A stretch of DNA of 64,000 nt. Origin: Crotophaga sulcirostris. Its lineage: Eukaryota > Chordata > Aves > Cuculiformes > Crotophagidae. The notes under the pieces are model-generated. The model searched no databases. It was given only the letters and a program-made list of their open reading frames with translations, and was not told where the DNA came from. The DNA lies in the NCBI GenBank assembly GCA_013397455.1, contig VYZB01000338.1, forward strand, positions 269,957 to 333,956, written 5' to 3'. Positions 25,200 through 39,767 of this stretch are shown in pieces. Made by a program: the position numbers and the translations under genes. The stretch's first letter is position 1, and each line of letters opens with the position of its first letter.

Positions 25200-26678
25200 G
25201 TGTGGGATAACAATTGTCCTTGAAAAGGTCATCTCAAACCTTTGAGAAAAGAGAAAAAGCAGATTTGACCTTAGCTCTCTGAGGGGTTTAGCTTCAACTT
25301 CAGCTTCCCAAGGTTAAAACTGCAAGTTTGGTGGTTGCCACTCATGGTCCACAACTTCTTAATGCAATCCCTTTGCCCATCACAGTGGGTTTTGTGGCCC
25401 TGAGATCTCTGATGTGGTTGCACTGAACTTTTCCAGTGCAGGGAGAAATAACTACTAATTAATTGTGGGATCGCATATAATCTGTTCTGTCAGGCTGCTA
25501 TCACTTAATTAGCACAGTGCTGTGTGCAGCACAGTTCTCACCAGGTGAGGAGCAAAGCTCCCTTTCATCCCTGCCTGGCTGGCACAGAGGGTTCGCAGAG
25601 GGTGAAACACGTGTCTGTCCTGGTTTTGGAAAATGTGATATTGGTGAAGAAGGCAAATCCCAGTGGAGATTGAGAGAAATGGCCACAGGCAAGTGAGTCT
25701 GTCAGCCCATGGTCTGCAGTACCAGCATCTCTTTGCTGCTGTTGTTCAAGGCTCTGAATTAGCCAGCATGACTTGGAGAACCCCACATGTTAAAGAAGGC
25801 TGTTGATTTCCTTCTGGTGTTGGTCTCCATGCACTTAATTCGCTTCTAGGACACTGAATGGCCCATTGTAAAAGTACCTCCAGTCCTACAGAAACCTGCA
25901 TTCAGTGATGGACTTTAGACCCCAGTTCCACAAAAAATCAAAAGTTTGTTGTGGGTTTCCTTAGCTCTAGGCTTTAATTCTACATCAGCTGCAAACTAAG
26001 AACTCCACAGAAGATTATGGAAATATGGTGGGTTTGTACGTAAAAGGTTCATGTGGATACTCAAGTATTGGTTTCTAAGCACAACTAAGTTTTTCATATG
26101 AAATGCAGGTAAATCTTTTCATGGATTATTTTATCTTGCTTACCTATTCAATCTTTATGCAAAGTAAGCACATAAAATTGTTTTCCCATAAAAACATTAA
26201 CGTGTGGGGGGAAAAGAAGATAGAGGCACAAACCAGAACAGAGGCAGTGTAGCAGAAATAGATGTTGACTGCCTGAGCTCAGTTTCTGTAAAGCTTATTA
26301 CTTTATTTTTTACTGCTACTGAAGATTAATCTCATTATATTTAGTGCATATTTAATTATGCTAACCAAAAGTCTTGTATAAACATTTTTTACATCTATAT
26401 AAATAAGTAGGGCATTGCTGAATATTATAGTTGGTAGGAAGTTCATATAATTTTTATGTCAGTTAATCTCATTGGATAATCATCTCAAAAAATACTTGGT
26501 AAACCACTATAAGCAACAAATGGCTTCACTTCAAGTTTTTAATTTAGCCAAGTATTTTTCCACAGATGTTGTCTAGGTTTGCTCTGATGGAGGCAAATCT
26601 TTTACAGCTGTACCCATATGAACTTCAAACAAATTCCTATATACATATAGAGGCATGTGTGTGTCTTTTTTTATATTG

Positions 26679-26766
26679 CTTCCTTCCTTCCTTCCTTCCT
26701 TCCTTCCTTCCTTCCTTCCTTCCTTCCTTCCTTCCTTCCTTCCTTCCTTCCTTCCTTCCTTCCTTT
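26679..26766. repeat. (TTCC)n tetranucleotide microsatellite, about 22 uninterrupted units
   Basis: A perfect CTTC/TTCC run of about 88 bases, followed by a degenerate pyrimidine tail (TTTTTTCCTTCCTTTTTCTC) to about 26835. It generates artificial long open frames on both strands. Length suggests a polymorphic locus. Confidence 0.97.
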
Positions 26767-27541
26767 TTTCCTTCCTTTTTCTCTCTTTTATCACTTTCTT
26801 TCCTTTCCTTCTTTATCTTTTCTTCATTTCAAAAAACCAGGGCATCTCCCTTCCCACACAGTAATAGGGCTTTAGGGGATATGTTGCTGAAATAATTCTT
26901 GCATCAATTTTCTAACATCAGACCAGAAGCTCCAATCTGGGGCAATCCCAGAAGATATGAAAATGATTCCCTATACTGTCACATCTCCTCCAGCAATTTG
27001 TTAAGAATTTTGTGTCTATTGTGTTTAAGACACTGTTTACAAAATTGTAACAATTACAGACTGTTTAAATTAGATTTATCCCCAGTAGAAATATATGTGA
27101 GAAAATTAGAAGATAATCAGATCTCTGGAATATAATCTACAGAACAAATAGGCACATTATGTACACTGCTCTTTCTGAGAAGCAGCTGAGCTCTAATGAA
27201 AGTGGGAAGAGAGATGAAGCAGGTAACGACAGGACTGGACAGACAGCATAGTGCCAGCTTTTTGATGCATGTGACTTTGTGATGGGGGTACCAGCTGATG
27301 CTTCAGGTGCTTTTTGCACCGAATTTTCAATGCAAAATACACAGATTGTTGTGTTGCAATACAGTTACATTACAAAATTACAAAGCAGATTGGAGCAAAG
27401 TCATTAGTGAGCCGGGATCACCATTTACCTCTCTTGACCTTAGGCTCTGCTAACGATGTCGTACAGTGCAGAGCCAGCTTCTGTGCAGGGGAGGTACTGT
27501 TTTGTCGGGGCCATGGTTGAACATAAGGAGATTGGAGACTG

Positions 27542-27658
27542 GATGAGGCACACAGTGCCATGATTTAGATGATGGGTTGGTGTTAGTGTTGGGTTATAGG
27601 TTGGACTCAATGATCTCAGAGGTCCTTTCCAACCTTGTAATATTGTGATACTGTGATA
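27542..27658 (+). mobile_element. CR1 LINE short 3' end (ATACTGTG-tail type)
   Basis: GATGAGGCACACAGTGCCAT, GATTTAGATGATGGGTTGGT, GGTTGGACTCAATGATCTCA, GGTCCTTTCCAACCTTGTAA and tail TATTGTGATACTGTGATA. About 115 bp, complete 3' end. Confidence 0.93.
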
Positions 27659-27867
27659 AGCAATGTGACCAGTCTCTGTGAGATTGCTAAGTGCAATTCT
27701 ACTTTCTGTAGTTTATCCTTGATTAGTTGGCAACATTATTCCTTGTAGTGTGAACTATGCTTGGTTCAATTAAGCACTTTGTGTGCTCAAAAGCATCTTC
27801 ATGCTAATAGCCCCTGGGTGATACCATTCCAGTATATTATTATGCTGTGTGTATATTGTGTAGCATT

Positions 27868-27893
27868 TAAGGGCATCATCTAAGGGCATCATC
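27868..27893. repeat. Perfect 13-bp tandem duplication
   Basis: TAAGGGCATCATC occurs twice with no spacer, followed by TTCCAATG. Simple replication-slippage duplication in the intron. Confidence 0.95.
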
Positions 27894-28093
27894 TTCCAAT
27901 GTGCTGGTGTACCTCATCCTCTTTGCATCTTGCCCCTTCTGATTGCTGCTCAGTTCTCAGCAATGAGCCCTGAAGACCTAATCCTAGCAGCATCCTAGTA
28001 TGCTGAGATGTTTTTATCACTGACTGAATTTAAAATCCCACATCTCCAGCGCATATAAATGAGGGCAGCTATTCCCTGGAGAGCTACTGATTT

Positions 28094-28150
28094 CACAGTA
28101 TCACAGTATCACAAGGTTGGAAAGGACCTCTGAGATCCATCGAGTCCATC
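28094..28150 (-). mobile_element. CR1 LINE, very short 3' end (ATACTGTG-tail type)
   Basis: CACAGTATCACAGTATCACA then AGGTTGGAAAGGACCTCTGA, a 1-base insertion (GATCCATCGAGTCC), then unique sequence. Comparable in length to the copy at 9509. Confidence 0.88.
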
Positions 28151-29441
28151 ACCATGTGATTTTCACCATGGAGGATCTGACCTGGCAGTGTATATACCTG
28201 TTTGAGATTCTGTGTGAGAGATGCAAAAGGCTATTAATAACCGTGTTTGTAACGTACAAAAGACGTGTGAAAACACAGTTCTTCCACAAACACTGAAGAT
28301 ATGGGTTATAAATTTTAATCTTAGTCTGTGAACATCAGTTCTTTGCCTGCTACAACAATATGGCAGTTCCAGGGTGGCTCAGGATGTGTTAAGTCTTGGC
28401 ACAGAAGGTTACCAAACATCATGAACCACTACCAGATTTTCCTGAGCTTCTTCGTAGGAGCTTGTGTCAGAACCAGAGAAGGCTTTGTGTCTGAGCCTTC
28501 AAATGACTGAGCAGAAGGCAGTGCTGGGGAGCCGTGTGTGCTTTGACAGAGGACTGAAGCTATGCTGGGCTGAAGCTGAGCAGCAGATGGCTTGGTTGTA
28601 TCAGCTTCTTCTAGGTGACATTGTTTGCTTTCTCTGGGTGAATGTTTTAAAAGGCATCTGTTGAAATGTCTTGAAGAATTCACACAACATATGTGCAGAC
28701 TCATATGCAAATATGTAGCACAACCCTTTTGCCACTTGAGCTTTGTTTAAAACTTTGCCATAAATCCACTTTTTTTGTCTTGGGTGTCATCTGCTCCTGT
28801 CCTTGTACATGAAAGGTTCTGTGCCTTATGTAAACACACTTTGAAGGAGAAAGCGTCTTCCAAGAACAAGGGCAGAGCAAGACATTTCAAGGCTTCAGGT
28901 CTCATCTCCATAAGTCTCCAAAGTTTGAAATCCTGAAACTGCTTCAGAGCCCTGTGCTTGCAGAATGTTTGCAAAGTGCTAAGAGTGAAATGAGGTTCCC
29001 CCTCAACTCAGAGTGACTTTCTTTCCTTCAAAGTTTACAAAGCAGTCCAGTGCACGCATAAAGAAGAGGAGTGGACCATTTGTGCAGCCAGAGGCCAACA
29101 GTAATTGCAGAGCCCAATGCAGAGTGGGAACTGCAACCACTTTGCATCCATGTGGATGACATAGTGAGCTGCAGCCCATAAATCCTTTTCAGGACACAGG
29201 ATTCAGCAGGAAACCTGTTTCATCAGAACAGGCAGGGCTCCAGGTTCCTCGGGTGCAGATCTCTCTTCCAGTCTGTTCCAGGGCAGTACTTTTTAAAGTT
29301 TTTATGCAAGAACCTGGTCCGAATGGAGCAGGGAGCAGAATTTTCAGATATTGCATTTGCTCTGAAAAGGTGTGGTTACTTCAAGGCAGCAGCAAAGAGA
29401 ATTTAGAAATCAAGAGCGATGACACTGCTGAATGTCCATGG

Positions 29442-29910
29442 AATTATAGAATCGTAAAATGATTTGGGTTGGAAGGGACCTTAAAGCCAGTCCAGGTCCA
29501 CCGCCCTGTCATGGGAAGGGACATCTCTCACTGGATCAGGGGGCTCCAAGCCCCATCCAACCTGTCCTGGAACACCTCCAGGGATGGGGCAGTCACAGCG
29601 TCCCTGGGCAACCTCGACCAGGGCCTCCCCACCGTCATTGTGAAGAATTTCTTCCGCATGTCTAATCTAAATCTTCCCCCTTCCAGTTTAAAGACATCCT
29701 ATCACCACATGCCCTTGTAAGAAGCCCCTCCCCAGCTTTCCTGGAGCTCCTTTCAATACTGGGAGGCTGCTCTAAGGTCTCCCCACAGCCTTCTCTTCTC
29801 CAGGCTGAACAATCCCTATTCTCTCAGCCTGTCCTCACAGCAGAGGGGCTCCAGCCCCGGATCCAACCCCAGATCATCTTCAGGGGCCTCCTCTGGACCC
29901 ATCTCTGTTC
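29442..29910 (-). mobile_element. CR1 LINE 3' end (ATTCTATG-tail type)
   Basis: AATTATAGAATCGTAAAATG, TTTGGGTTGGAAGGGACCTT, CTGGATCAGGGGGCTCCAAG, AAGAATTTCTTCCGCATGTC, TCTTCTCCAGGCTGAACAAT and CTCCTCTGGACCCATC in antisense order. An A-rich run (29911 onward) abuts the 5' break. Confidence 0.94.
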
Positions 29911-32198
29911 TAAAAAAAAAAGAAAAAGGAGCCAAGAACACAAACACCACAAACAAAAAGGAGAGAGACCAGAGAAACAACTACTAAGAAACTTCTGATG
30001 AACTTGTCCCAGAATATAAATTGCACAAGATATTTCTCCTTACTAGAGTCTCCCAGTTCCCTGGTCTTGCCCTAAAATTACATTATGCAAAAGTCATCTG
30101 AAGTTATCTTTGGTCATTTCAGTTTATCCCTTATTTTGCTGAATGATAGGCAGTGGATTACAAAGTGACTTCTCATTTGCCAAAATCGTTACGGTCTGTT
30201 GCTGACTGACTGGATGGAAAAAGCAGTAAGAAGATGTACTGATTCTGCACAAGCCCTTCAGATAAATGTGTGGTACTTAATTTCACACACCTCATGCAAG
30301 CAGACAATTAATACTCCTGCTTTCGTACTGAACACAAATTCTATACCCATGACTGGACTTATTTCAGCATGTCCAAACCTCCATGCAAAATAGAGATGAG
30401 ATACAGATTCTGGCTGAGAAATCTGCAAAAGGATGTGGTCTTTGTCACACAGGCACAAGTAGGAGTGGGGGACATAGTTCCAATGCTGATATAGTCTCTG
30501 TTTCCTGGATAATATCTAATCAATTGGTTCCAGTGCCCTGATAAATATGATGCACTTCCTAATCCTGCAGTCAGTCTATTAGACATGGATTGAAGTCATC
30601 AGCGAGAAAATAATGTTCCCAGAGAGATGACACATTAGGTATATGCTCACTTGGGGCTATGTTCTTTTTGCTAGACAATAACCTTATTCCAAGAGTGCAG
30701 GGACATAGATAAGTGATAGGAAAGAAGAGCTTATTAACCAAGATGGTTATTGCATTGTTAAGAGGAAATTTTTACCATCAGTAGATTCTATAAGAAAGTG
30801 CGTTGTAATTTCTCAGAACTGGGAACAAAATGATGCTCTGGCAGAAAGCTGGGATGTTCCTTTTCTGTGGGGTGGCTGACCCCAGTTGAACCCTGAGGAG
30901 CAGGTGCCTCATGAAACCTGCCCAGCCTCTGCTCCTGACAGTGCAATTTCCCTCCCCATCGCCCTGCTGTGGTTGCAGCAGTGGGGGATCTCACAGGATG
31001 GGGCATCCTATGCTGATGCCAGACTGGTGTTCAAGGAGAGGGGGAGATGTTCCTCCACTCATGGGCATACCATGGAGAGTGCATTGTTGTGATTTTTTTC
31101 TGCAGGAAGCTTCATTGTGAGGAAGCTCATGGAGCAGCAGAGTGCATGGAGTCAGCGATGACAGGGTCAGAAAGGAGGAAGTACTGTGTTTGTTGACATG
31201 GTAGTTGTAATTCAAGTGCCTGGAAATGGGTGGCATCATATCTATGATAGGTCCCACATCACTTGAAGTGGCCACCTCCTTGGCCTTTTGACCCAGCTAA
31301 TACAATCCCATCACTGCTGCAACGTCCCACAGAATCCACTGTAGTCTGTTCTAGCTTTGCTTCTAATAATTGAAACTTCTGCTATTTTTAACACTCTTAG
31401 ATCTGCCTATTTTAGTATTGGAACACCCAGAAGTTATAAACACAATTCAACAGGTCCCTTTCCCTTGTTTGAGCTGATGAAAGACCATTTTTGGTCCAGC
31501 TTGTAGCAAAGGCCCATAATTTCAATATTGAGTGCTAATCTTTATTGATAGTGCCCTCTGCATTAGGGTCCTAACAGCAGGTGTTTTGATACTGGCTTTG
31601 AACTCCCCCAGTGACCAACAAAATGAAAATAAGTAGAAGAGCATCCTCCACGCCTCAGGGATGGCACCTCCTTTCCTACTTCAGAAATCTCTCCAAACCT
31701 TGCCTTGTCTTCTCTCTGCACCCAAATTACTCCCCAGAGCTCTATTTCATGCTTTCCTGTGTTCAGGGGAAGCATGGTCTTCTCTGGAGCCCACCAGCCC
31801 ATGAGGGCATGGAACATGTTTTCCCAGGAGCTTCCAGGTTCAGAGCATTACTCAGAAATCTGGAACGTTGAGAAAGCAATTTGATTATCAGCCTCATAGA
31901 CTCATTCCCATGGCTTTGAGGGTGGGGAAAGCACAGCTTGCTGGAGTAAAGGTAGGTGGTGCTGCCTGAACTCCTACAGGCTGCAGCGGGGTCAGTCCAC
32001 AGCACCATGACACAGCCCTCCACGGTAAGTGAGCTGACTCACAGTCCACCAGACCCTCTGTCCTCCTGTGAGGAGGGTGGGTTGGTCCTTGTGCTTTGCA
32101 GGCAGCAGTAGTTTGCTTCTCTCCACATTCACTGCGGACAAGGAAACGATATCACAGGATCCCTGTTTCACCCGTCTGCCGGAGCCAGTTTGAATTAG

Positions 32199-32561
<363 letters not shown>

Positions 32562-35500
32562 TAATCTTCCCTCTGTTGTTGCACTGCCCAAGTTGGCATC
32601 TTCAGTAATGATTCTTTTGGCTGTCACTTCCAATCAAGGAAGAGTACAGAGAAAGAGTCACTTCATTACTATGAGAACACATGTGTTTATTTGCTCACTG
32701 ACCTCCTTGCTGTGCTGTCTTCCAGTACTCTGCCTCATATCTGCTCCTTAGAGTCACCTGAGAATCCTTTTTTCTTCCTGCCAGTGTCAAGATGAGCCAA
32801 GCTGGCTGTCACAGATCAGCTGAGCTCAACTAGGTGTATCCAGGGCAGATATCTCACCATCCATGGGGGTAGCTGGAACCAGATGACAAACTCAGGCCAA
32901 AGAAACCTGCTGAAATGGTTGGGAACATCTATTTCAGTAGGAGCCCATCTGCCTGCCTTGCGCAGTGCTGTGATCTGCCATGTTTCATGATATCTGTGCC
33001 TGCATTTGGTCCTGATCTGTGCTGTGCACTGATCCATGGTGCATCTGTGATATTTCAGCATGTGTCTCTGCCCTGTGCACACATTATTTTCTGCTCTTTC
33101 TTGCTGTTGTACGTGTTGCATTGTTCTGCCAACTTTCCTGTAATGTTCCAGCCCGTCACCTTTACTGATGGCAAACTCTTCAGCTTTGGTGGGATTATGG
33201 AATCACTGATACTTGCACAAGCAAATACTCTCTAAAGACTCAGACAACAGATTTGTAGTTTGTTTCCATTAACATTTCTTGGATGCAGCTATGTACTCTC
33301 ACTGCCTAATTTAGAAAAATGACTTAGGTGTGTTTACTTGCAATGGCTTCACTGGAGGTCGGTGAGGATGAGTAGCAGACCACTTAGTCTATACCAAATC
33401 TGCACTCCCTCTTTAACCAGCTGAGACACACAAAATTTAATGGCAGGGCAGCCTATGGACCACCCGTAACTAAACTGTGTGTGGAAGATTTTCCAGAAGA
33501 GAAAATGAAATGGAAATCTAGCACACAAAATCTCAGCCTTGGTGTTTCCATGGGGGACTTATGTACATACTTAACATTAAGGCAAATACTTTTCATGGGC
33601 TCAAGTGTGCACTCAACCATCTTGAAGAAGAGAGCTGAGTTATATTGTGGCTGGAGCCTGCCATGGTCCCTCTTTGCTGTGTCACACACACAAACCTGCT
33701 TCTGCCGTGAGCTCTGTTCCCTGGTAGCATTTGAATCTCACACTCCCAACCAGAAGTATTTTTCCCTCACTGCATTCCAGTGATGAACTGTCTGTGTTCT
33801 TGAGCAGCTTTGATGATTCTATCTGCTACTGGAAGACCCTTGAAAACATGGCATTGTAGTTCAATGCTTTAAAATGTCCCCATTTTGAGGTGACAAATTC
33901 TTTTCATTTTTCAGATGAAATGAAAATTTATCAGCGCAATAAAATAGATAGCCTGCAAATTGCTCTTTCATTTGTAATTACTGTACAGTGCCTGGCATTA
34001 GCTGGGATACACGTTATACTTCCTAGTCAGAATCTGGGAGATGTCTGCCCTGGCATCATTGAGAACAGGTTAGAGAATTGTTAGCCAGAAACAGCAGCAA
34101 TGGCTGCTCCTGTCATGATGCAGGTGATTGTCAAGGCTCTTTCAGCTTGTTGGTTCATTTATTGCTTTACATATTGTGCACAGATGCTCAGTGAAATCTG
34201 CTTAAGCTCTATGTTAACGTTATTGATGGTTCTCACTGAAACATTACAAACCCACAAATGAATGCTACCCAAAACTCCCACCCCTTCCACAGCCACAGTA
34301 GGTCAGATTTGAACACCACCTTCTACCTGCTCCTACAATGCAAACCTGACTCACACTGAGGATAAACTCACTCACACCAAGCAATGCCATCCATGCACTG
34401 AGCCATACCTTACTAAGCGGGGTCTTAGCAGTCTGACCCACCGAGTGCAGAAAATTTTGCTCAGCAGATAGACTCCTACCTGCCCCTCAATAGATCACAG
34501 CAGAAGGAAATAAGCATGGAACTCTGCGTTTCCTAGATACTTGTCTAACATGAAAAAAATAGGCGTTTGCTAAGGTCCCAGACTTGAATATCCTCAAGAA
34601 TGTGCTGAGCATAGTCAGTCTCCCTCTCTTGGGATTTTCCTGACCCACTGGACAGTTATCATTCCTGCTCTCATTCAGAGGATACCTTGCAGTCAACCTG
34701 AATGTAAGAACATGAGAGTTAATCTTTGGCCATTGGCTAGAGTGGGGTTCATACACCCCCTTAACTTTTCAGCAACAACAACCCCAAAAGGAATTCCCTG
34801 AACACTGCAATGGAAATACCAGCTATTTATCCATCAATGGCAGATCCAGATATAGTTCAGTCATCTTTGCAAGACACCAACCCATGCTCTTGCAAAGCAC
34901 CTGGCAAATGCCAAACCAACCGCCTCACACTCTGTGTTTGCTTAACTAAGTAGGCAGTTTCAGCTCTACAAGGGCTAAGTTCTCCACATTCCCACTGGGC
35001 TTGCATATGCTCAGCACTTCTAGAATGACTGAATCACTTTCTTATAGCTGGTCTTCTCTGGAGCCTGAAAAAATAGCTCCTAGACCTTGCGCTTTAAAAT
35101 GCCAACAATATCATTTTCTTATGACACAGGAAGAAGCTAAAGGCAACACAAAATCTGGGAAGAGTAATATCTAAATGCTGGGCTTTGCAAATGAATTATT
35201 GGAGGGGTTATTTTTCATATATAAAATTACTAGTTTCCGATGAACTCCCTGCCATGGTTAAAAAAATGAATGTTGTGAAGAGTTCATTAACAAACATAAT
35301 ATTTCTATTTGAGTAAAACAAAAGGCATTAGTTACTTCTTTAATCTACATTTCAGCTATTTGTCTGGGTTTCTTCAGGGTTGCCAGACAGCTAAAGGTCA
35401 TTTTTTCCCCACAGTTAGCAGAGACAAATAGTGAAAGACAGTTTCTGTCCAAGAACACCTAAACTGAATAATCAAGGCACATCCAGAAAGAAAGAATATT

Positions 35501-38500
35501 TAGTACCTCATTCTCAGAGATGAAACACATTGGAAATGCAAACATTTAAGAAAAACGAAGACATTACTGTGGTAGCCTCACGTACTTACAGATATACACA
35601 CATTTTAACCATGTTAACATACAACCGTGGGAAGAAAAAATACTCTTGGCTTTTCCACACTCTCTTCTTGGAATGACACAAATGTACCTTGTTCACCTAA
35701 TTTCAGTGTCAGAGGAGCCGTACTCTGCCTTCCTGTGGTGGCATCTTATGTTGAGGTGAGGTGTGTGAGCCAGAGCACTCGTTTGGTGCTCTCTCTCTAA
35801 ATGAGAGGGGGTAAAAGGCTTCTTGAGGACAAATCAGCTTATCCGAGAGCCAGGACAGATGAAGAACTCACACACTGCTCTAGTTTGGTGAGATCAACCC
35901 TGGTCAATGTTCCAGAAACTGCCCAAAGAGGAAAGAAAACTGGGAAAACCAACATAAAAACAATGGGAAAAAATGCAGAAAATGTGGTTTCCAGTGATTC
36001 CACTTCCATATGTTTGAAAAAGATTAGTGAAGTACGAGTCTGGCTTAAACAAAGAGATATTTCTACCAATCGATAGACCAGGGATTTCTTTCTGTCTACT
36101 CTTCAAGTTTGGCCTTTTGGAATCCACTTAGGACACATTTTTCATTTTTTAGCACATCCACTGGGGAGAAACCTATATGATTGCAGTTTTATTTTGGCTA
36201 AAATGACAGATGTCAGTTTTCAGATAAGCCTTAATGGGAAGATGAGGGGCAGTGGTATCAGGGCCCCACAGACCTAGTGAACCTGCTGGTGCAATGAGGA
36301 TGAGACCAATCAGATGGGGTGGTTTCAGGTCCTGGAGATATTTTTGCTTTTAGCAAACTATGCAACCAGAAAGCATCTGGTGCCTCCAAGTCTCAAAAGC
36401 CTGGAGTTGTATTTGCTTCATTTGTTTGCCTGGGTGCAGAAATGCTGCAGTTACAGATCTATGCTGAGCTTCTCCCTCGGCGTGAAGGCCCATGTGTGAT
36501 ATTGAACACTCTCCTTGTCAAGCGATGTTCTCCATCACTGGTTCAGCAACACTCCTGAACTGATATCACCTTTCAGAGGCAACAGCCTTTTAAATGTCTG
36601 TCTGGTGCCTGCTTAAACCAGCTTGTTGTTCACGGGAAACTGCAGTTCCAGCTTTGATTCCTTTGAGATAGAGAAGTGAAGTTTGTCTACACCTGAAAAT
36701 GTTCCTGGAAGAGCTCTTCCAACATCATGTGTCTCAGCACCACGGAAGCAGAAAACTTGTGTAAACTTAGAAACACCTCTGGAATGACATCAGTTCCCTG
36801 AACAGTTTAGCCCTGGTCAGCAACAGGCCTTGCAGACTTCTGCACTGTTTACAGGGTTGGAAAAGAGAAGGAAAGGGTATTTTTAATGGTCCTAATTGAC
36901 AAAACTTTTGAAGAGTAGAGCATGCTGCATTTTTTAATCTAAATTAGCAAGGAACAACTTCAAACCACTCCTAATCAGCTGATTCTTCTGCCTCACTAGC
37001 AAATTCAGACCACTGTAAGCCTCCCATAAGGTAGTTTATCTCCTGCTGGAAATTACCACAGCCAGGTGTGAGCATCCAAGCACATCTCCATTCGGGATGT
37101 TCTCTGCTTTAATTACATCTATTTTGAGTCACTTGGGCAAATCCAGTAGAACTTCTCTCATCCAGAGCAAAGACCAAGTGCTGGAGTGCTAATAGCTTAG
37201 CTCCTATTTTACACTCAGCCTCAAGTGTCATTATCAAGCCTGTGCATGCTAAGTGTGTGTATCTTTGTCCACATTATAGAAAAAAAAATGTCTAAAATTA
37301 CTACAGCCATACAGAATTTCCCCAGTCCTTCTCAGGCTTCCTAGAAGGTGATTTGTAAAGACACAAGAATTTGAGGACAGGGGAAGACGCTCTCTGACAT
37401 TTTCAATGAGATGCTCTTCCAAGAAGTTTCTGATTGCAAAATAAGACTCATTCCTACAATACATAGTTTGGAAATTCTATCAGCAGCAAGCATGCCAGTA
37501 CAGGAGAGCGCTTGGTAATCCTCACACCTTGGTGGTGTGTTGGCTGTAAAAAGAAACAGCTAGAGCAGTGCCAACAGGCCATGGATTTCAGCACACACAT
37601 TCTCAGCTTGTACTTCTGGATGCTGAGACAGGGGATCAACCATCTTCCTCACAGATCCTCAAGGTTTTGTGGACTATTTGCAGGTCTGTGAGGAGTAGGG
37701 TCCTGGTGTGTTTAGGAGAGTGCTGAATGTGTGGGAGAGGAGATAAGGAAATTAGAGAGTGAGATCATTCAGCAAAGGTTGCTTACAGCACACAGGGGCT
37801 TGGCTGAAAACCTGAAGACACCAATAGGTAACTTGTTTCCTTGTGAGTAAACTTCTGGATGTTGTCAACACCAATCATGTATCATAAGGCACTGACATTT
37901 CCTGTGAAATCACTCTGCCTCATGGAACAGCCAGACCATTGTCTTCATTTCTCAGCCAATATGAGGTGCATAAAATCTATAGATTTATGGCTATGTTAGA
38001 GAAAATAGGTAACTTCCATACCATGTTTAACTACTAGGTCTGCTGAACGCCTACAGCATTGGAAGTGGGACCATCTACCTCACCTGCCTTGTGATTGCCC
38101 AGACTGTCCTGCAGCAGAGCTTTGCTCTTTTTATCACTCAAACATCCTCAGAAACTCCATACATTTGGAAGTTTCCTCTTCCACCATCTGATACTTTCCC
38201 ATCTTACATTACCTTCTTCTGAATGAAACACTGGAGCTGAGAAAATCTATGGGGTTCCTCTATATCATATCTCTTTATCATACTTGTCTTATAAGCAAGA
38301 CTTTCCAAAGGAGTTTCATGATAGGTCACAAGAAGTAGCCAACACGTATAGAGATGGTGTCTTTGCCCATCAACACTTGGCTCAAGACTGGTTGGGAAAG
38401 CATGTGTGTTCTCAGCTTTGTAGTCTCTATGCCAGGCTTCTCCCATAAGGCTACCTTGCAAGAAACTTGTTTCCTCTGTAGGGAAATTTGCTCTACCTTT

Positions 38501-39239
38501 GCATAAGGAATCCCCTTCAGGCACACCAGTGTGTGTTGTGTTGTCTTCTCCAAGCTGCCTGCCAAGTGTCTGTGATAGCTCTCACTCTGTGGTCTTCTGA
38601 CATCACTGATGAGATGGAAAGGATGGGAGATGCTTTTGGACACATCAAGAAAACATCTCAGACAAAGAAATAAGGAAGAAGGCTCATATCGATGGTCAGT
38701 GTTGAGCATTAAACATGCCTCCATCCCCTGACCCACGGAGGCCAGCATTGTGCTTTTCCAGTTATGAGAGTATATTCCACACTTTACACCTCTGCAGCCA
38801 CAGATACGTTTTGATAGTTCACAAGTTGCACTGGGCTTGAAGATCAAGGACTGCTAATCGTCCTTCCAGGTAGGTAATCCTAGTACCCCCAGTTTAAGGC
38901 ATATGAACATCAAAGAGGTTTAGCAGAAAGTTTTCATGTTTCTATTGTTTTTTTAAAAAAATACTAAATAATTGTGGAGATGCTTCTTTAAACTATGAGT
39001 TGGTTGATTCTGTTCATTCCAGCTGCTTGAGTGCTAAAGCGATCTATAAGGATATATTTGCAGAAGCCAACATCCTCTTTGAGTCTGAGGCATTTTTCTG
39101 AAAGCCAGAAGAGGAGGGTGTGGGTGTGTGTGCTTATGCGCTGAGTTTCCAAGCAAAAAAGAGATCATTTAAGACAGAGAAAACAAACTGAGCAAGAAAA
39201 GTTCCATGGGATAAATTCTGTTGTATCAACAAAGGTGTC

Positions 39240-39251
39240 AAAAAAAAAAAA
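39240..39251. repeat. Poly(A) tract, 12 bases
   Basis: Uninterrupted run of A between GGTGTC and GGCAAAATG in the last intron. Confidence 0.9.
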
Positions 39252-39725
39252 GGCAAAATGAAATGTTAGGCAGATGGTTCAGTCTCTCAGAGAGAGCATC
39301 CCTTGCTCACCAAACCAGCTTTGTGATCACATTGACAAATACTCAAAAGTAGTGATTACAAATGTGATGAGGGCACTCATGGATTCCAGAGTGCATCCAA
39401 ATCTAAGGCCAGAAACAAGGTATGAATTCCCTCAAGTGAGGACCTTGCCTACCTCAACTCACCTCACCCTGTTCTTTTTTTAATAAGTATGTTGTGAAGG
39501 TGACATTTGATAATTTCTCCATAACTCGTCGTTTGTGTAAACCATGCGATACCATAGTCTGGACTCGACAACACATGGGGTCTGTTGTGTCATGGTGCGA
39601 GGTGTCGTGCACTGCACGGGGACTTAGACCTGTCTGCATGCAATCAGAACTCTCTCTGTCTACCATAAGCCCATGGCAACACAGCCCACACTGGGCTGGT
39701 GTCTCTCTGGCAAACAGCCCCCTGA

Positions 39726-39767
39726 TGTCCATGCCCAGGTCCAGGTGCTGATAGGTGGGCATGGACA
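39726..39767. repeat. Perfect 12-bp inverted repeat (hairpin) upstream of the last exon
   Basis: TGTCCATGCCCA at 39726-39737 is the exact reverse complement of TGGGCATGGACA at 39756-39767, with an 18-base loop. In the nascent transcript it would form a stable stem about 120 nt before the acceptor at 39887. Confidence 0.85.

Noticed and set aside
26566..26895. Open frames of up to 109 codons on both strands
   Set aside because: They are made by the TTCC microsatellite (P-S-F-L and K-E-G-R repeats) and are not genes.
32130..32160. D-K-E-T-I-S-like codons that recall the missing upstream SHISA6 tail segment
   Set aside because: Only a few residues agree, there are no fitting splice sites, and the position, just before the exon at 32335, is wrong for that segment.
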